From Bostrychus sinensis (Eukaryota; Chordata; Actinopteri; Gobiiformes; Eleotridae), in the NCBI GenBank assembly GCA_020698575.1, contig CM036254.1, forward strand, positions 4,153,883-4,217,882: 64,000 nucleotides of DNA, in the 5' to 3' direction. The notes under the pieces are model-generated. The model saw only the letters and a list, made by a program, of their open reading frames with translations, made no database searches and had not been told where the DNA came from. This document shows, in pieces, positions 21,346 to 34,900 of the stretch; position 1 is the stretch's first letter; every line of letters starts with the position of its first letter. The translations under genes were made by a program, and so were the position numbers.

Positions 21346-24300
21346 AGGAACAACGTCTGAACTCTTGTCTCTTTTTTGCACCGTTTAAATACATAAACAC
21401 ACACATGAAGACACACTTTCCCTGTGCATTTATTCATTTATTCATTTGCTTTTCTGGAAGTTTCAAGAAATTTCATTCATGTAGGTCTGCACATTAGTGT
21501 TGTAGCGCTCGAGACAGGTCTTGGTCTTTGTCTCGAATCCAGTTTTACTTGGTCTTGGATGTGGCGGTCTCTGAGATTTTATTTACCAAACGTTATAAGA
21601 AACTGCTGTTCTTTACTCTGCACGAGCCATTCCCAAAGTCAAGAGAGTCGCAGCCTCCCTAAATTTCCAAAAATCCCTGAACGTTAGAACTTCCCTTTAT
21701 TCGAAAAACTCTGTCATGTTCTTATCCATATTTTTCTATAAAAAAACGTAACAAAAATGACTAAAAACTGTTTTAACATAATATTTTAAGTATGTAACTG
21801 TAAATCATTTCTAACTCAATTTCTTTTTATGTACGTGATATAGGCATCCTCCCTGCAGTCCCTACTATCATTTTTAAAATATTTGTTTATTAGTTTTTTG
21901 TATCAGAAAACCCAGGGAAATTATCCATCTTTTTTTTTTTTCTGTATCTGAAACTTGTCAAAAAGTAAAGTTACAAACGCATTTTGCTGAATTTTCAAGC
22001 TTTATAAAATATTTTTGATAGAAATGAATTGTCGTGAGTCACCACAGAGCTGATTAGTCCTCGTCAAGCTTTTAAACTTTTTTAAAACTCAATGGGGAAA
22101 TGAATGAGAAATTTACTTCTGGAACCAGAGAGGGGTCACTGCTGAGCTCCAGTAATGAAGGACTTTTAATTTTTTCCCAAATGACACAGAGTAACTTGAG
22201 TCTTTTATTTGACTGCTGCCTAAAACTCTAGTGGTGTGTGATTCTAAGCAAGTTGTTTTCTACAATTAACTAATGCTGTTTCCTTTACTGTGACAAAACT
22301 AAACTTATTTAAGTAAATTGTGTGAATAAAAGAGCTTTACATTAAGGATTTCTGACCCTGTAAACAAATATTGTTGTAGCAGATCATTAGCCAAACTGAT
22401 TTGAATTAAAACCCAGTTAAAAAGCAGTAAAACATGTTTTAAATCAATTTAAAATCTTAATCCTCTGACTCCCTGCAGTGAGGACAGAGCACCACCTGCT
22501 GGAGACTGAGGGGAGTACACATACTACACTTGGACTTTCATTGGAATGTAACAAAGTAAAAGTACTTAGTTACAATTTTCATATATTTGTATTTTACTTG
22601 AGTACATTTTACACTTTTACTTTTACTCCACTACATTTCTGAGTTGGTCTGAAGTACAAAGTATTTTGAGTTTTGGTTTAAAATTGTGTGCTTTTGTTGT
22701 GTCCTCATTGTAGACACACAGTACTTAAATAAAGTACTTAAATATAACAGATGCAGTAAAGTAGTACTGCTTTAGAAACATCAGAATAATAAAGACAGAA
22801 GAGCTCAGTCTCAGTTTGTTCATTTCATCTGGAATCAACAAAATCCCTCACATTTAACTCATCCATGAGAGAAATACTTTTACTTTTTACTCACATTTAC
22901 ATTTAAAAGTGAGTATTTTTTATTTCTTTTTACCTTTAAGTTAAAAGTACATTTTTCTGAGTACTTCCTCCACCTCTGCTTTATTTAATTTGGGTCTGGG
23001 ATGATAATATTTTCTCAATATTGAGATTTATCGTAGTGTTTTTAGCTCTGCCTAATACATTTGCATATTTAAATGTCTCATCTTAGTTATAATATCTTGT
23101 TTAAGTTAGAACAATGTTTCCCAACCAGTGGTGCGGGGACCCTCTGAGGTACGTGAGCACTTTGCAGGAGGCACTGGGAATTATTTCATCTTTTATTTTG
23201 AAGATGATAAGAAAATATTTGTTGTTTTTTTCTATACTGAACCATTAAAACTCGAGTGTTTCAGACTGATAAAGAATATTAATTTTTATATTTTGTTACA
23301 TATTGTTTAATAGTAGGTAAAATAATAATTTAGTATTACAAGATAAAATTATTTTTTATTTTTGTTTTTTTAATATACAATAAAACAAGTAAATGTAGTC
23401 TCTGATAATATATTTTAATTGTATGGTTTTATTTTAAAGTAGTTTTATCATCATCATTTTATTTTTATCATGAATTTGACTTTAAAAGATAAAAATTGAG
23501 ATTTACAGTAGTGTCTTTGTATATTAAAGATGATTTTTTTATGACAAATTTGTGAAGAAGATGTGAAACTGAACTTCAGGAGAGTGTTTAGTTTCTGTAG
23601 CGAAATGCATTTATTTTCTGAAAAACACAATGTTTTTAGATTCAAAGTTTATTAAGTGCAAAATACTCACTGACAACACAAAGGAGGAGTCTCTGAATGA
23701 AACATAGATATTATTATTATTATTATTATGTGGAAAAAAAAAAAACATCTGTGAAAAATCCCTGCACAGACTTACATTTATAAATATAACTCATCATAAT
23801 CCAGAAACTGTATAGAGATATTACCCAGAATGCATTGCACAGGCTTCACACAAGGATCCCACTTCCACAGAAACACAGCACAGAGTTAACCTCAGCTTTA
23901 AAAACACTTCTTTTACACCGAACACCGACGTAAACACGCGACACTTCACACAAACTCCATCGTTTTTAATCCAGGTTTGAGTCTTGGCTTTGATCAAACG
24001 TCGCACTGAAAACAAAATGGCCGCTCGTTTTCATAAAAATTAAAACATGATACTGTTACTACTTCTTTACGTTCAGTCAAGAAAAGATTACTTCTGCTAA
24101 AACATACTTTTACTTCAGTACTTTTTGGATATTGGTAAGCCCTGTAGCAAATGATAATGTAATAAGTTATTATGTTATCGGCTGGTTATTAAATGATTAG
24201 CCTAGCATTAAAAAAAATACTTTAAAAATATAATAACTGCAGCATTTGATGTAAAAATACATGCATTTTTTTCGTGAGGGGCAGTTTTGTGCTCATCAGA

Positions 24301-25834
24301 AATAGATTTAGTGGATGGCATAGTTTGAGAATTGTTCTTGTACTAAATGTTCTGTTCAGGATATTCATAATTTGCTTAGGTTTGTACTCATCCAAGCTTT
24401 CTACGTCACAACAAAAACGTTTAAAAATAAATCAGCTGGACTTGTTTTTTAGAGTTTGAGATATTTTGTCTCTCTGGTCAGTGTTAATGGCTAAAAAACT
24501 TCATTATTATAGGCAAAATTATTACATTAATGGTTGTTCCGAGGCCAGGTTGTAGTAGTAGTTGTAGTAATACTAGTAGTAGTTGTATTAATAGTAGTTG
24601 TTGTTGTAGTAATAGTAGTAGTAGTTTTTGTTGTAATATTAGTAGTTGTTGTAGTAAAAGTTGTAGTAATAGTAGTTGTTGTTGTAGTAATAGTTGAATT
24701 AGTTGTAGTAATGGTAGTAGTAGTTGTAGTAGTAATAGTAGCTGTTGCAGTAAAAGTAGTAATTGTTTTTGTAGTAGTAGTAGTAGTTGTAGTAATAGTA
24801 GTTGTTGTAGTAATAGTTGTATAAGTTGTAGTAATAGTTGTATTAGTTGTAGTAGATAGTAGTAGTAGTTGTAGTAGTAGTAGTTGTAGTAGTAATAGTA
24901 GCTGTTGCAGTAAAAGTAGTAATTGTTTTTGTAGTAATAGTAGCAGTTGTAGTAATAGTTGTATAAGTTGTAGTAATAGTAGTAGTAGTTGTAGTAGTAA
25001 TAGTAGCTGTTGCAGTAAAAGTAGTAATTGTTTTTGTAGTAGTAGTAGTAGTTGTAGTAATAGTAGTTGTTGTAGTAATAGTTGTATAAGTTGTAGTAAT
25101 AGTAGTAGTAGTTGTAGTAATAGTAGTTGTTGTAGTAATAGTTGTATAAGTTGTAGTAATAGTAGTAGTAGTTGTAGTAATAGTAGTTGTTGTAGTAATA
25201 GTTGTAGTAGTAATAGTTGTAGTAGTTGTAGTAATAGTAGTAGTAGTTGTAGTAATAGTAGTAGTAGTTATAGTAATAGTTGTAGTAGTTGTTGTAGTAA
25301 TAGTTGTAGTAGTTGTTGTAGTAGTCGTAACAATAGTAGTAGCTGTTGCAGTAAAAGTAGTAATTGTTTTTGTAGTAGTAGTAGTAATTGAAAAGTTGTT
25401 GTGGTAGAAATAGTAGTAGCTGTTGTAGTAGTAGTAGTTAGCGTTGTATCAATAGTAGTAGCAGTAGTAGTAATAGTAATAGTAATAGTAGATTTTGTGT
25501 GCCATTATAAACGCCTTTCAAAAGTATTGTGTACTAAGTATACTTCTTTACTTTCACTCTAGTAAAAACTGTGTTGGTTACTTTTACTTCTACTTGATTA
25601 ATATTAGTTTGAGGTAACATTACTTTTTCTTGAGTAGAATATTTGAAGTACTTCTTCCTCTTCTGACTTTATTTAAGTTGAATTTCCAGCCCTAACAGTA
25701 TCAGTATGAAGCAGTGGGACGTTTAACCACAGCCAAAAAACCAAACCTCACCATCTTCACCGTTTCCTCTTCACTCACATCCTTTACCTTTCACAATAAA
25801 AGCCCCCAGAAAAAGCCGTACATACATCACAGCA
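21346..25834. other. Gap between the convergent genes
   Basis: No exon was seen. It holds scattered old repeats (a GGTCTTGGTCTTTGTCTCG-type tract at 21486-21580, AT-rich DNA) and a trinucleotide tract at 24540-25500. The small reading frames here are not convincing. Confidence 0.6.
24540..25500. repeat. TAG/TTG trinucleotide tract
   Basis: About 960 bp of interrupted GTAGTAGTTGTAGTAATAG-type repeats, with larger blocks repeated (for example CTGTTGCAGTAAAAGTAG several times). A valine-rich reading frame at 24534-24824 is a by-product. Confidence 0.93.
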
Positions 25835-28569
25835 CATTTTATTCTGTACACAGACCTCAGACCAGCTAAGAGGCCTCCGCATGAATAAAATTAAAACAGA
25901 GTAAGTCTTGTTTACTGAGTCAGAAATATGCCCCGTACTTTTCAGAGTAAAAGCTCCGTATCACCAGGATAATCACACGTTTCTACTTTACAGCAGCGAC
26001 TACAAACATGCAGAGTCTACGCAGTAAAAACAGAATTCATTTACCAAAAAACTATGGTACAATTGTCAGGAGTTAAAGGTGCAGTGTGGAGGATTTAGCC
26101 AAATATAAGACCGCTAACATTTTGCTTTTTTTTTTTATAAATTTAATGAACAAGTATTTCATGACCTTTTCCAATAATTTAAGTTTTTTTAATGTTTATG
26201 TAGAATTGGTTGCAGTACATCTACTGTCCAGCAGAGGGTAGTGTTTGACAGAGCACATAGCAAATAATTTAGCTTGCTTTAATTTGTTAGCCCCAGATTT
26301 GTTGGTATTGTGTTGTTGTAAGTGCAATATGAATAAATATATTGCAGTACAGTTACTGTCCAGTAGGGGGTAGTGTTTCTTCTAGACACAGGGCAGTAGA
26401 AGCTAGTAACATTAACCTCAGTGGCAAATTTGATAAACTTCAAGTCCAAAATGAGACCAAGATGTTTAAGGAGGTCTGCAGATAAATCCAGGGGCGTAAC
26501 ATCAGGTGGAGCAGCTGCACTGGGGCCCAGGACATGAAGGGGCCCCACTAAGAGTCCTTAATTTTAGTGTATTATTTTCAGTCTGGGCTACAAATTACAC
26601 AGCAAGCATGGCTCCGTTTAAGAGCAAGCTTTTCTTATGATAAAAAATATAAAAAATGTATAATATGCATAATTCATTCACAGCATTTACTGAATATTTA
26701 CAAAGTTAACTCATGAACAATAATATTTTTTTGTGGCACAGTCATGTTTGAATATTTTATGTAAAATATTTGTCAACTTTAAGAAATTACAGTGTACTTC
26801 GTGAGCCCAACGTATATGTGGTTGTGCAGAGCATAGACTGAATGTGCTTCATAACTTTGGGGCCCATTCTGAGCACCTGTCCTGGGGCCCCTCTTTACCA
26901 CCTTACGCCTCTGGATAAATGCCAATCAATTATTATATCTGGATTAAAAATGTAGTTGTTTACATGTACTTGCAATTTTTGCAGCTAAAACACTTCATTC
27001 TGACAAACTTACTTAAGTTTTTCTTTTAAACCCTACACACTGCACCTTTAACATAAAAACAGGCACTTAATTTGACACTGGCCACTGATAAAAAATACAA
27101 AACACTGCATGACTTAACACACATCAATCACATATTTCTATAGAATAAACCATAGCATTAATTATAATATCAACAGTCAACCAGCAACTGTTTACCATCA
27201 CATCTCTCTAAAGAGTCTGAGTGTTTGGAGAGAGAGGAGCGTCCCGTGAGTCTCCAAAAAAACATTAAACAAAAACTAGTCCATTTCCTTCTCCTTCTGT
27301 CCATCCGTTCGTTTGTCCGAGTCAGACTTGAGTTTCCGATGAGACGAGGCCTCAAAATGCAGAAGTCTTTGTCAAAATCTTGCACGACTCTTAGAGCTTT
27401 AGGACTTTGTCTGCAGTTCTGAAAACGCTGAACCCACTTTTACCTCACACAACATCGTCCAGGTCCATATAATGTCTGGTTTTGAGCGACGAGAAGATGT
27501 TGACCCCAGGAAGAAGTCAATAAAGGGAACCAAAAATGTTGCAAGAAAGCCCTAAGTCGTAGTATCTCTTCTTAGACTTCTTGTGACATCTAGAGTGATG
27601 GCTGGAGGTCGTACTGACAAAGACTAGAAGTTTCTTGGAGGTAAACTTAGGCTAAACCTTGGACTGAGCTCATTGTGCGGGTTAGACGCCGTTGTTGTTG
27701 TTGTGGTGGTGGGATTAGCATTAGCATTGTTAACCTTATTAGCAAAGGTTTTAGCATCTAATTAGCAGAAGACGTAGTTTTGCACAGCTCTAAGATGTCT
27801 AGAGCCTGTCTCAACCAGGACCAACATTTGTAGAAACTGCCTAGACCTCAGTTTTTAGAAGAACAGGATCCTAATTGAGACAAAAAGCCTGATCCCATCT
27901 TAAATACCAAAAGGCCAACACTTACACAACCCATAGATGATAATAATTTACCATTTAACTTTATGGCTAGTGGCTCATATGGGAAAACTTAGGCTCAAAC
28001 TTGGACTGAGGTCATTGTTTTGGTCAGTTATGGGGTTAGCATTAGCATTGTTAACCTTATTAGCAAAGGTTTTAGCGTCTAACCAGCAGAAGACGTAGTT
28101 TTGTACAGCTAAGATGTCTTGAGCCTGTCTCAACCAGTATCAAGTATGTAGAAACTGCCTAGACCGCAGTTTTTAGAAGAGATAAACCATTATGGCCACA
28201 ACAGGATGCTAACTGGGACAAAAAAAGCCTGATTCTATCTTAAAGACCCATACATGACAATAATTTTACATTTAACTTCATGGCTAGTGGCTGATTCGGT
28301 AAACTTAGGCTCAAACTTGGACTGAGGTCATTGTTTTGTTCAGATGTGGGGTTAGCGTTAGCATTTTTAACCTCAAGATCATTGGCGAAGTTAGCATGGA
28401 GCTAGAATGTCTGTCTTCACAAGGATTAGCACGTGCTAAATCTGCCTCAGCTTCAGTTTTTAAAGAACTGAACATATCTGGGCCTTGTCATCAGGACCAA
28501 ATGCAAACAATGTCGTCCCGTACCAAGAGACCAAACAATAAACTTAAACTTTAAAAAGTACAAAGTCGT
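25835..28569 (-). other. rin2: Probable rin2 3' UTR
   Basis: On the - strand, after the rin2 stop, the sequence runs through about three ~300-bp direct repeats (27640-28569), low-copy DNA and a hAT-like MITE (26491-26914). It ends at AATAAA (complement of 25835-25840), followed by a GT-containing stretch. The end point is inferred from the hexamer only. Confidence 0.35.
26491..26914. mobile_element. hAT-like MITE with CAGGGGCGTAAC ends
   Basis: The left end CAGGGGCGTAACATCAGGTG and right end CCACCTTACGCCTCTGG are inverses over about 12 bp. GATAAAT flanks the element on both sides, consistent with the 8-bp target duplications of hAT elements. GGGGCCC blocks lie near each end. There is no coding capacity. 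Confidence 0.75.
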
Positions 28570-28690
28570 TCATATCGACACAGAATGGATGTTTCCTGGA
28601 GGTAAACTTAAGCTCAACCTTGGACTGAGGTCGTTGTGTGGGTCAGATGTCGTGGTTGTTGTTGTGGGGTTAGCGTTAGCATCTTTAGCC
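27640..28690 (-). repeat. ~300-340-bp direct tandem repeats spanning the rin2 stop codon
   Basis: TTGGACTGAG occurs at 27659, 28001, 28317 and 28620, spacings 342, 316 and 303 bp. Each is followed by a GTTAGC-ATTAGC block and, in units 1-3, by matching sequence throughout. The fourth, partial unit overlaps the rin2 C-terminal coding sequence. Confidence 0.88.
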
Positions 28691-28992
28691 AGGTTAGCGT
28701 CGTTAGCCTGGTTGGGCACGGGACAGTCCAGCCTGCGGTAGACGAAGTGGAAGGCGGCGGGCTGGTCGCGACTGTGCAGCTCGGCTTTGATCTTCTGCGG
28801 GTGAGTGTCGGGCGCGAGCTGCTGGCTGCTGCCCTCCGTCACCAGGAACAGGGCGTACTTCTGAGGATCGGACACCGCGAACTTCACCGCGCACAGGGAG
28901 CACACCTCCTCCACCGTGGCCTGGGGTCGGACACACAGCGTCTTCGCCGTGCAGCCGCTGTCCAGCTCCTGCAGCGCCACCCGCAGGTAGTT
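28570..28992 (-). CDS. rin2: rin2 last coding exon: Ras-association domain and tail
   Basis: The acceptor is TTTCCTCAG before 28992; the stop TGA is the complement of 28570-28572. It encodes 140 residues. NYLRVALQELDSGCTAKTLC starts the Ras-association fold, which continues to HFVYRRL around residue 86. The remaining ~50 residues are Asn/Ala-, Thr- and Ser-rich (six consecutive Thr) and do not resemble the human RIN2 tail. That tail lies within the tandem repeat described at 27640-28690. Confidence 0.93.
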   Translation of the reverse strand, partial: NYLRVALQELDSGCTAKTLCVRPQATVEEVCSLCAVKFAVSDPQKYALFLVTEGSSQQLAPDTHPQKIKAELHSRDQPAAFHFVYRRLDCPVPNQANDANLAKDANANPTTTTTTSDPHNDLSPRLSLSLPPGNIHSVSI

Positions 28993-31900
28993 CTGAGGAA
29001 ATACAGAGAAAAAGCAATGAGCCAGTGTTGCCAGATTGGACTGGGCTTCTTTTGAGCACCTTGGCCTGGAAAAAGTTGCATTGGGCTGGTTTTTAAAATT
29101 TGGGCTGCTTTTCACAACATTTGGCAGGTTTTTAGAAAATACGCACCTGATCAAAATTTTAAGACCAGCTGAGAAATCGCAAGAATTTACATTTTGCACT
29201 GTTGGATCTTAAGGAGGTTCTAGGCAGAGCTTCAAATGCAAAAAGAAGAAAATAATCTATGATTTATGAGAATTATGCAGCTCTGGAATGAGTCTTTGTA
29301 TATTTGCTCCTTCGGTGCACACTCTAGGTTTGTTGCTTGTTGTCTGTTTTTTTATTTCTTCTCCACTTTTTCATTGTCAAATTCTTATATTTACATAGAT
29401 AATTTGAATTATTATTTTGTAATCTTCTTGTAAATATATTGCTGTCTTGGGAAAGATCTATTTTTTTGTTTTGTTTTATAAATAGGTTGGCAGTATGTAT
29501 TACTTCTGCTTAAACCTTTTCGGTCAGTAGGATTTTGTCATTTTGTCATATGATCAAACTGTATATGACCGAATAAACTAACTAACTAACTAACTAACTA
29601 AGAAATGGGAGTAAGACAAAAAAATAATTGAGCAAGCAATTTATTGGAAACTACAATTAAATAGACTGTTAATCAGCTGATCAAAAGCTTAAGACCACAG
29701 CCTTTAAAAGCCAAAATCTGCGCAAAAATGTGGATTCAGTGTCATTTTCTGTCAGGTATCTTTTGGACCATCCTGTGTTTTCCCTGATCTAAATCTAATA
29801 GAGAACATTTGGGGATGGATGGCAAGGCAAGTTTATAAAAACGGTCATCAGTTCCAGACAGAGGCTGCCCTTTGTGAAGCCATCTTCACTTGGAGCAACG
29901 TTACTGAGTTCTTTTTGAATGCTTTATTTCTGTTTTGAGGGGGTTTTTGATTTTTTTGAGCTTAAACTTAAACTTTTGATCGGCTAAACATCCCATTTTA
30001 TTGTTTGCAGTAAATTGCTTACTCAGTTTTTTTTTGTCTTACTCCCATTTCTTCTTCTTCCAATTTTTCAGCTGGTCTTAAAATTTGATCAGGTGTGTAT
30101 TCTGGAGAAAATACCAACAAAATATTCGTAATTTTATGGCAAAGAAAGTAGAAATACACATTTCAATTCCACTTGTATCATCAGTTCATTTGTTTTCAAA
30201 TAAGTGATTCATGTTTGGTTGCTCACATTTCATATTGACATTTCATACATTTTTTGTGGTTTCTATTACGCCATGACCAGGAAGGCTTTGGTCGTCCGAT
30301 AGCGCTCTCTGTGGAAAACCTGTTTGTGTTTTTTTTAGTGCTGCTGTTAAGTTTTGTATCCTTTCTTATGTATAATAGTTTTAACTTTTAGAGTGGTTGT
30401 GATATGGGTTGTTTTTATTGTGCAATGAGCTAAAATGTGGGCCCTGTTGTTTTTTTACTCATGGCATGGCGTGAAAAGGGATTTTTGACAATGCTCCACC
30501 AGTTTAAACAAGCCTGACGTTACCTGGAAGTCGTCTATGGTGGGAGAGGAGCGCTGCATGGTCCGTCTGCGATGCCACTGGTGCAGGGTGTCTCTTGTCT
30601 CGGAGCTCAGGACTCGGGCCGCCTGCTCCTCCTGGAAGTTCTTTATCAGGGACATGGCTCCGTACGCACTGGTCAGGTAGTATCCACCTGAGGAAACAGC
30701 ACAAAAAACACACACGGGTTAACTTTGGAGCACAGTGAACTATAATTTGCTGATCCCTTTCCTGTATAAGCTGTTTGTAGATCTGTTTCAGTGCATGGTT
30801 TTAGCTTGAGCTCAAAGAGAGGGAAGATTTTAAAAGCCCTAAAGTCCCCCATCCAATGCTTCAAGAGGCTTAGCATTTAGCATCAGTCATTAGCCTTTTC
30901 TTAACAAAAAGAGACTAACCGCAACAAAAGTTTAAAAAGCAGTCATCTGGATTAGATTTTTCAGATGACTGCTTTTTAAACTTTTGTTGCGATGCATTTA
31001 CCCTGGACGAGTGAGAGTCTTCACAGACAAAAAGAGACTAACTTAACTAAAAAAAAACTGGCAATTCGTGGGGGGCGGAGCATCATCAACAACAGAACAA
31101 TAATCTGTTACACTAAAGAATTATCCGTACTACTCTCTAAAACTCAACTTTTTTTTCTACAAATACAAATGAAAAAACTCCACTGCTGCATTAAAAAAAA
31201 CATAAATAAATGAATCATACATTTGAATGTTAACATTTCTTCAATAAATACATTTTGCTATTGTTGTGACTCTACTTTTTTTTGTAATATTAACAATGTT
31301 TTGACAAATTTTAAGACCTAGATGTACAAAATGTATTAAGCCTTCTCTTTCCTAACCCCAACCTAAACCAGTATAGCAAGTAAACTCAAATTCATTGTCA
31401 AAATTAGCATAAATGCTTTATGAGTTGAGTACGTGCACCAGAGCTCGTCCTCGGTAAACCACACCCATCTGAGCAAAATGCCTGTTTTTGGTGTGTCCTT
31501 TAACAACAAAGTGCCACCAAATGCACTGTTATTTTATTATTTTTTTTACTGTAACACAAATAAATAAAAGAATAAATCATACAAACTACCGGTTTTATCT
31601 CACAGCTAAGAATTTTGCTCCAAAAAGTGGTCTTTTATTCAGTATTATTGTGTTTTATGATTGTAGAAGATGAATTAGCTCACCACAGGTATCAGAAAAA
31701 GTATCGCTCAGGCACCAGCATCGAAAACTTGGCATCGTTTCAGAACTGGTATCGAAAAAACCTGAACGGTACCCAGGCCGAGTAAAGACAGAGGCTAACA
31801 GCTAATCCCAGAAGTCCACAGTTCGCTGGGAGACTGCTTTTTTTTCCCTAAATGATGCACAATTACCAAACAAAACCTAACCCCAAGTTACTGTTATTAA

Positions 31901-34900
31901 AAAAAACATTCAATCCTGAGCAAGATGGATTAAAAAAGGTTCAAATTTGTCAGAGTTACACCATTGCACGTTCAGATGACTGTGCGCATTTGTGAGCAGG
32001 GAAAGGTCAGTTCTCCCTGTGGCCTACGAGAGGCGCTGCTGAGTTTTCCTGCAGGTTTACCTTCTCCAGTGAGCAGAGTGGGGTCCAGCAGCTCCATCAT
32101 GTACAGGATCTCATCGTCCAGCTGCGGCATGTCGCACTGCGCCAAAACGTGCGTCAACATGGGCAGGAAGTCATCCGCTCCGAACAAACGACCTGCAAAT
32201 ACAAACATTTAAAAATCGTGTCTAACCTGTAGTTCAATCTTTGCCCTAAAAAAAAATTATATTTCATTTTCATTGGCAGGTCTTCAAGAGTCTGTAAATG
32301 TTTGGCTCTCATCAACTTGTGTTAAAAAAACAAAGCCAGTTCTGTCACATAGCAGTGTCATCCGTCAGTAAGAGTGATATTGAATTGTTTTTGTTTAAAT
32401 TGGCTCATCTCCAATCGAGTGAATGTTTTTATTAAAGAGTCATGTAAGGTTATTAGGCTTTAGGTTTTTGCAACGATACGATATGAATTGATTAGAAGTG
32501 TTTCGATACGATTCAAGAACGATATTGGCTAATTTGGAACGATACAATTTGTTTCGATTCAACACCTTCGTATCGATAATCGATACAGCAACTTTTTATC
32601 AAAAATCATAAAAGTTTACTCTCAAATGTAGCACCGCGGCCGGGGTTGATTATGTCCAGCAGACAGAGAGTGAAGAAAAGCTGAAGATAACGTTTTATTT
32701 AATTAAAAACACAAAATTTATCTCCAAAAAGCCATATCTGGTTTTATTTTAACATACAAATTTCAATCGATACTTCAAGTGTATCGATAGTCACTTCCTA
32801 GAAAACGATACGATTCGATAAAAGGTCATGTGTATCATAGGGGGAAAAAATCAATACATCGATACAGTTAATGTATCGTTACACCTCTATTAGGCTTTAA
32901 TTCAAACTGTAAGAAAAGAGGCTAAGATGCCAACTTATTTTAGCATCTCACTGAACAAAGAACATTACATATAGAGTTTATAGTTTCTAGAAACAGCAGA
33001 AAATGTATAAGGACTTTTTATGGATCTCAAAGCCTCAAATGTCTGTCTATAAACCCTTTTAAGACGATAACACCACTGTTGTAGCGCTCGAGACTGGTCT
33101 TGTGACAATTTTGTTACGGTCTTGGTCCTGGCTGCAGTTTTACTCGGTCTTGGTCTTGCTCTCAAATCCAATTTTCTTGTCTCAGATTTTATTTCCCAAA
33201 TATTATTTTAAAAAATGCTATTCTTCATAATTTTCACCGCAAACTGTGGTCGAAGGTCACTGAAGCAGACCAGTGCCATTATAAAACATTAAATAAGATA
33301 TAAAAATACATAAAGTATTGTTAATTAAAAGGCAAATACATATTTTAGTCGACTACATCTACAATAGATTTCGTTTAGTCGACTAAAACTAAAAAAATTA
33401 CAAGACTAAAACAAAATAAAAACTTGTTGGGCACTATATCTTGGTCCGAGCTCTCTGAGTGCTCCTAGTTCCTCGGTTTAGTCCTAAATTTAGTCCTAGT
33501 TTAGACCTGGTTCAGTCTTAAAAACCCTTTGATGTTGTGATATTGTGCTACAAAAAAAATCCAGATTGAGAATTCAGGAAGAATATTAAATTCCTGGCTG
33601 TGCTCACCTGAGTTCTCCTCCATGATGGTGTAGATGAGCTTGCACACTGTCAGCAGATGTGCCACCTTCTTCTCCGGGGAGTACCTTTTGCACATGGCGC
33701 GGAACTTGTGCCGGATCTTCTCGATGGCCACGGCGTCCGGGGGCGACGCGTCCGCCACGCCCATCTCCGCCGGCGGCTTGGTCTTGGCCAGAGACATGTT
33801 CTCCTTCAGCTCGGTCCAGGCGCCGCTGCGGATCTGAAACTCATGGAGGGCCTCCTTTATGACGGGCTTCAGCGGCTTCAGGACACACTTGTGCATGGCC
33901 TTCTCCAAAACTTGGTCTAAAATGACATAAAAATAAAAAAGAAAATAGAAGAAAAGACAAGTTAGAACAAGAACAGAGGCTGGGGGACATTTGGTCTTCT
34001 AAAAATACAACATGGTATCCAAACTTGTATTTTCCAAGACTGACGTAAACACAAAATTACTGTTCACAAGATTTTTCTTTACAACTTTTAACAAAAACAA
34101 GTGTAAGTATCAATTTGAAAGTCCATATTATGTTTTTTCAGGTTTTTGAACTAGTGTTGGACACCTTTGCATTCGTATTTCAGCTTTTATAACTTAAAAT
34201 AATGTATATGTATAAAAAAAGGTCTTCTGTCGCCCTCTGCTTGCAACGGTAGGGCTAATTAGCACAGCTCTTAGCAACATGAAGCTAACAAATTGATTTC
34301 TGAGCTGCCTGCTTCGTAGTGGCGGAGGTTTAAGGCTGAAATGATCAGAACGAGTCCGGTGACGGTGTCTGGGCTTTAGAAACGCACACGAGCACTTCCT
34401 GGTTTCATGTGTCCATGTAGAGCTGCGAGACCGAGCGTTTTCAGCTCTGGAGAAGGGCAGTGCCTCAGCATACAGGATTACTCAAACATGTGTGAAGGAA
34501 ACAAAATACTACTCCAGGTTTACAAATTAGTAAGTCATTTTCTAGCTAAGGTTCAGTTTAATCCCTGGAATAATGATGTGATATCTGCCAAAAAAAGGTA
34601 GTTAAAAATGTAATAATTACTCAAGTGGTAGCATTTTTCCAATAGTTACAACATATAGTTATTATTTTTATTATTATCTGGAATATAATACTTTTAACAC
34701 CTTGATTTTGACACTATGGAATCATATACCTTTGTAACACTTTTTCCACTCCTCTTCATTACTTCTCACGGTTAATAAGACTCATAATCCTGTAACGAGG
34801 AAGCTAACCTGCTGTGTTTGAGCTCTAGTGAAAAGTGCTGACTTTTGGACAGTTTCCAGCTGTTCCTGGTTCAGCTCAGTTTGACTCCTGTTACAAACCC

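Noticed and set aside
24534..24824. Valine-rich 96-residue frame
   Set aside because: Product of the TAG/TTG trinucleotide tract with no splice sites or other coding signs.
28636..29055. + strand 139-residue frame opposite the rin2 last exon
   Set aside because: Shadow of the GC-rich rin2 exon, which has a full family match on the - strand.
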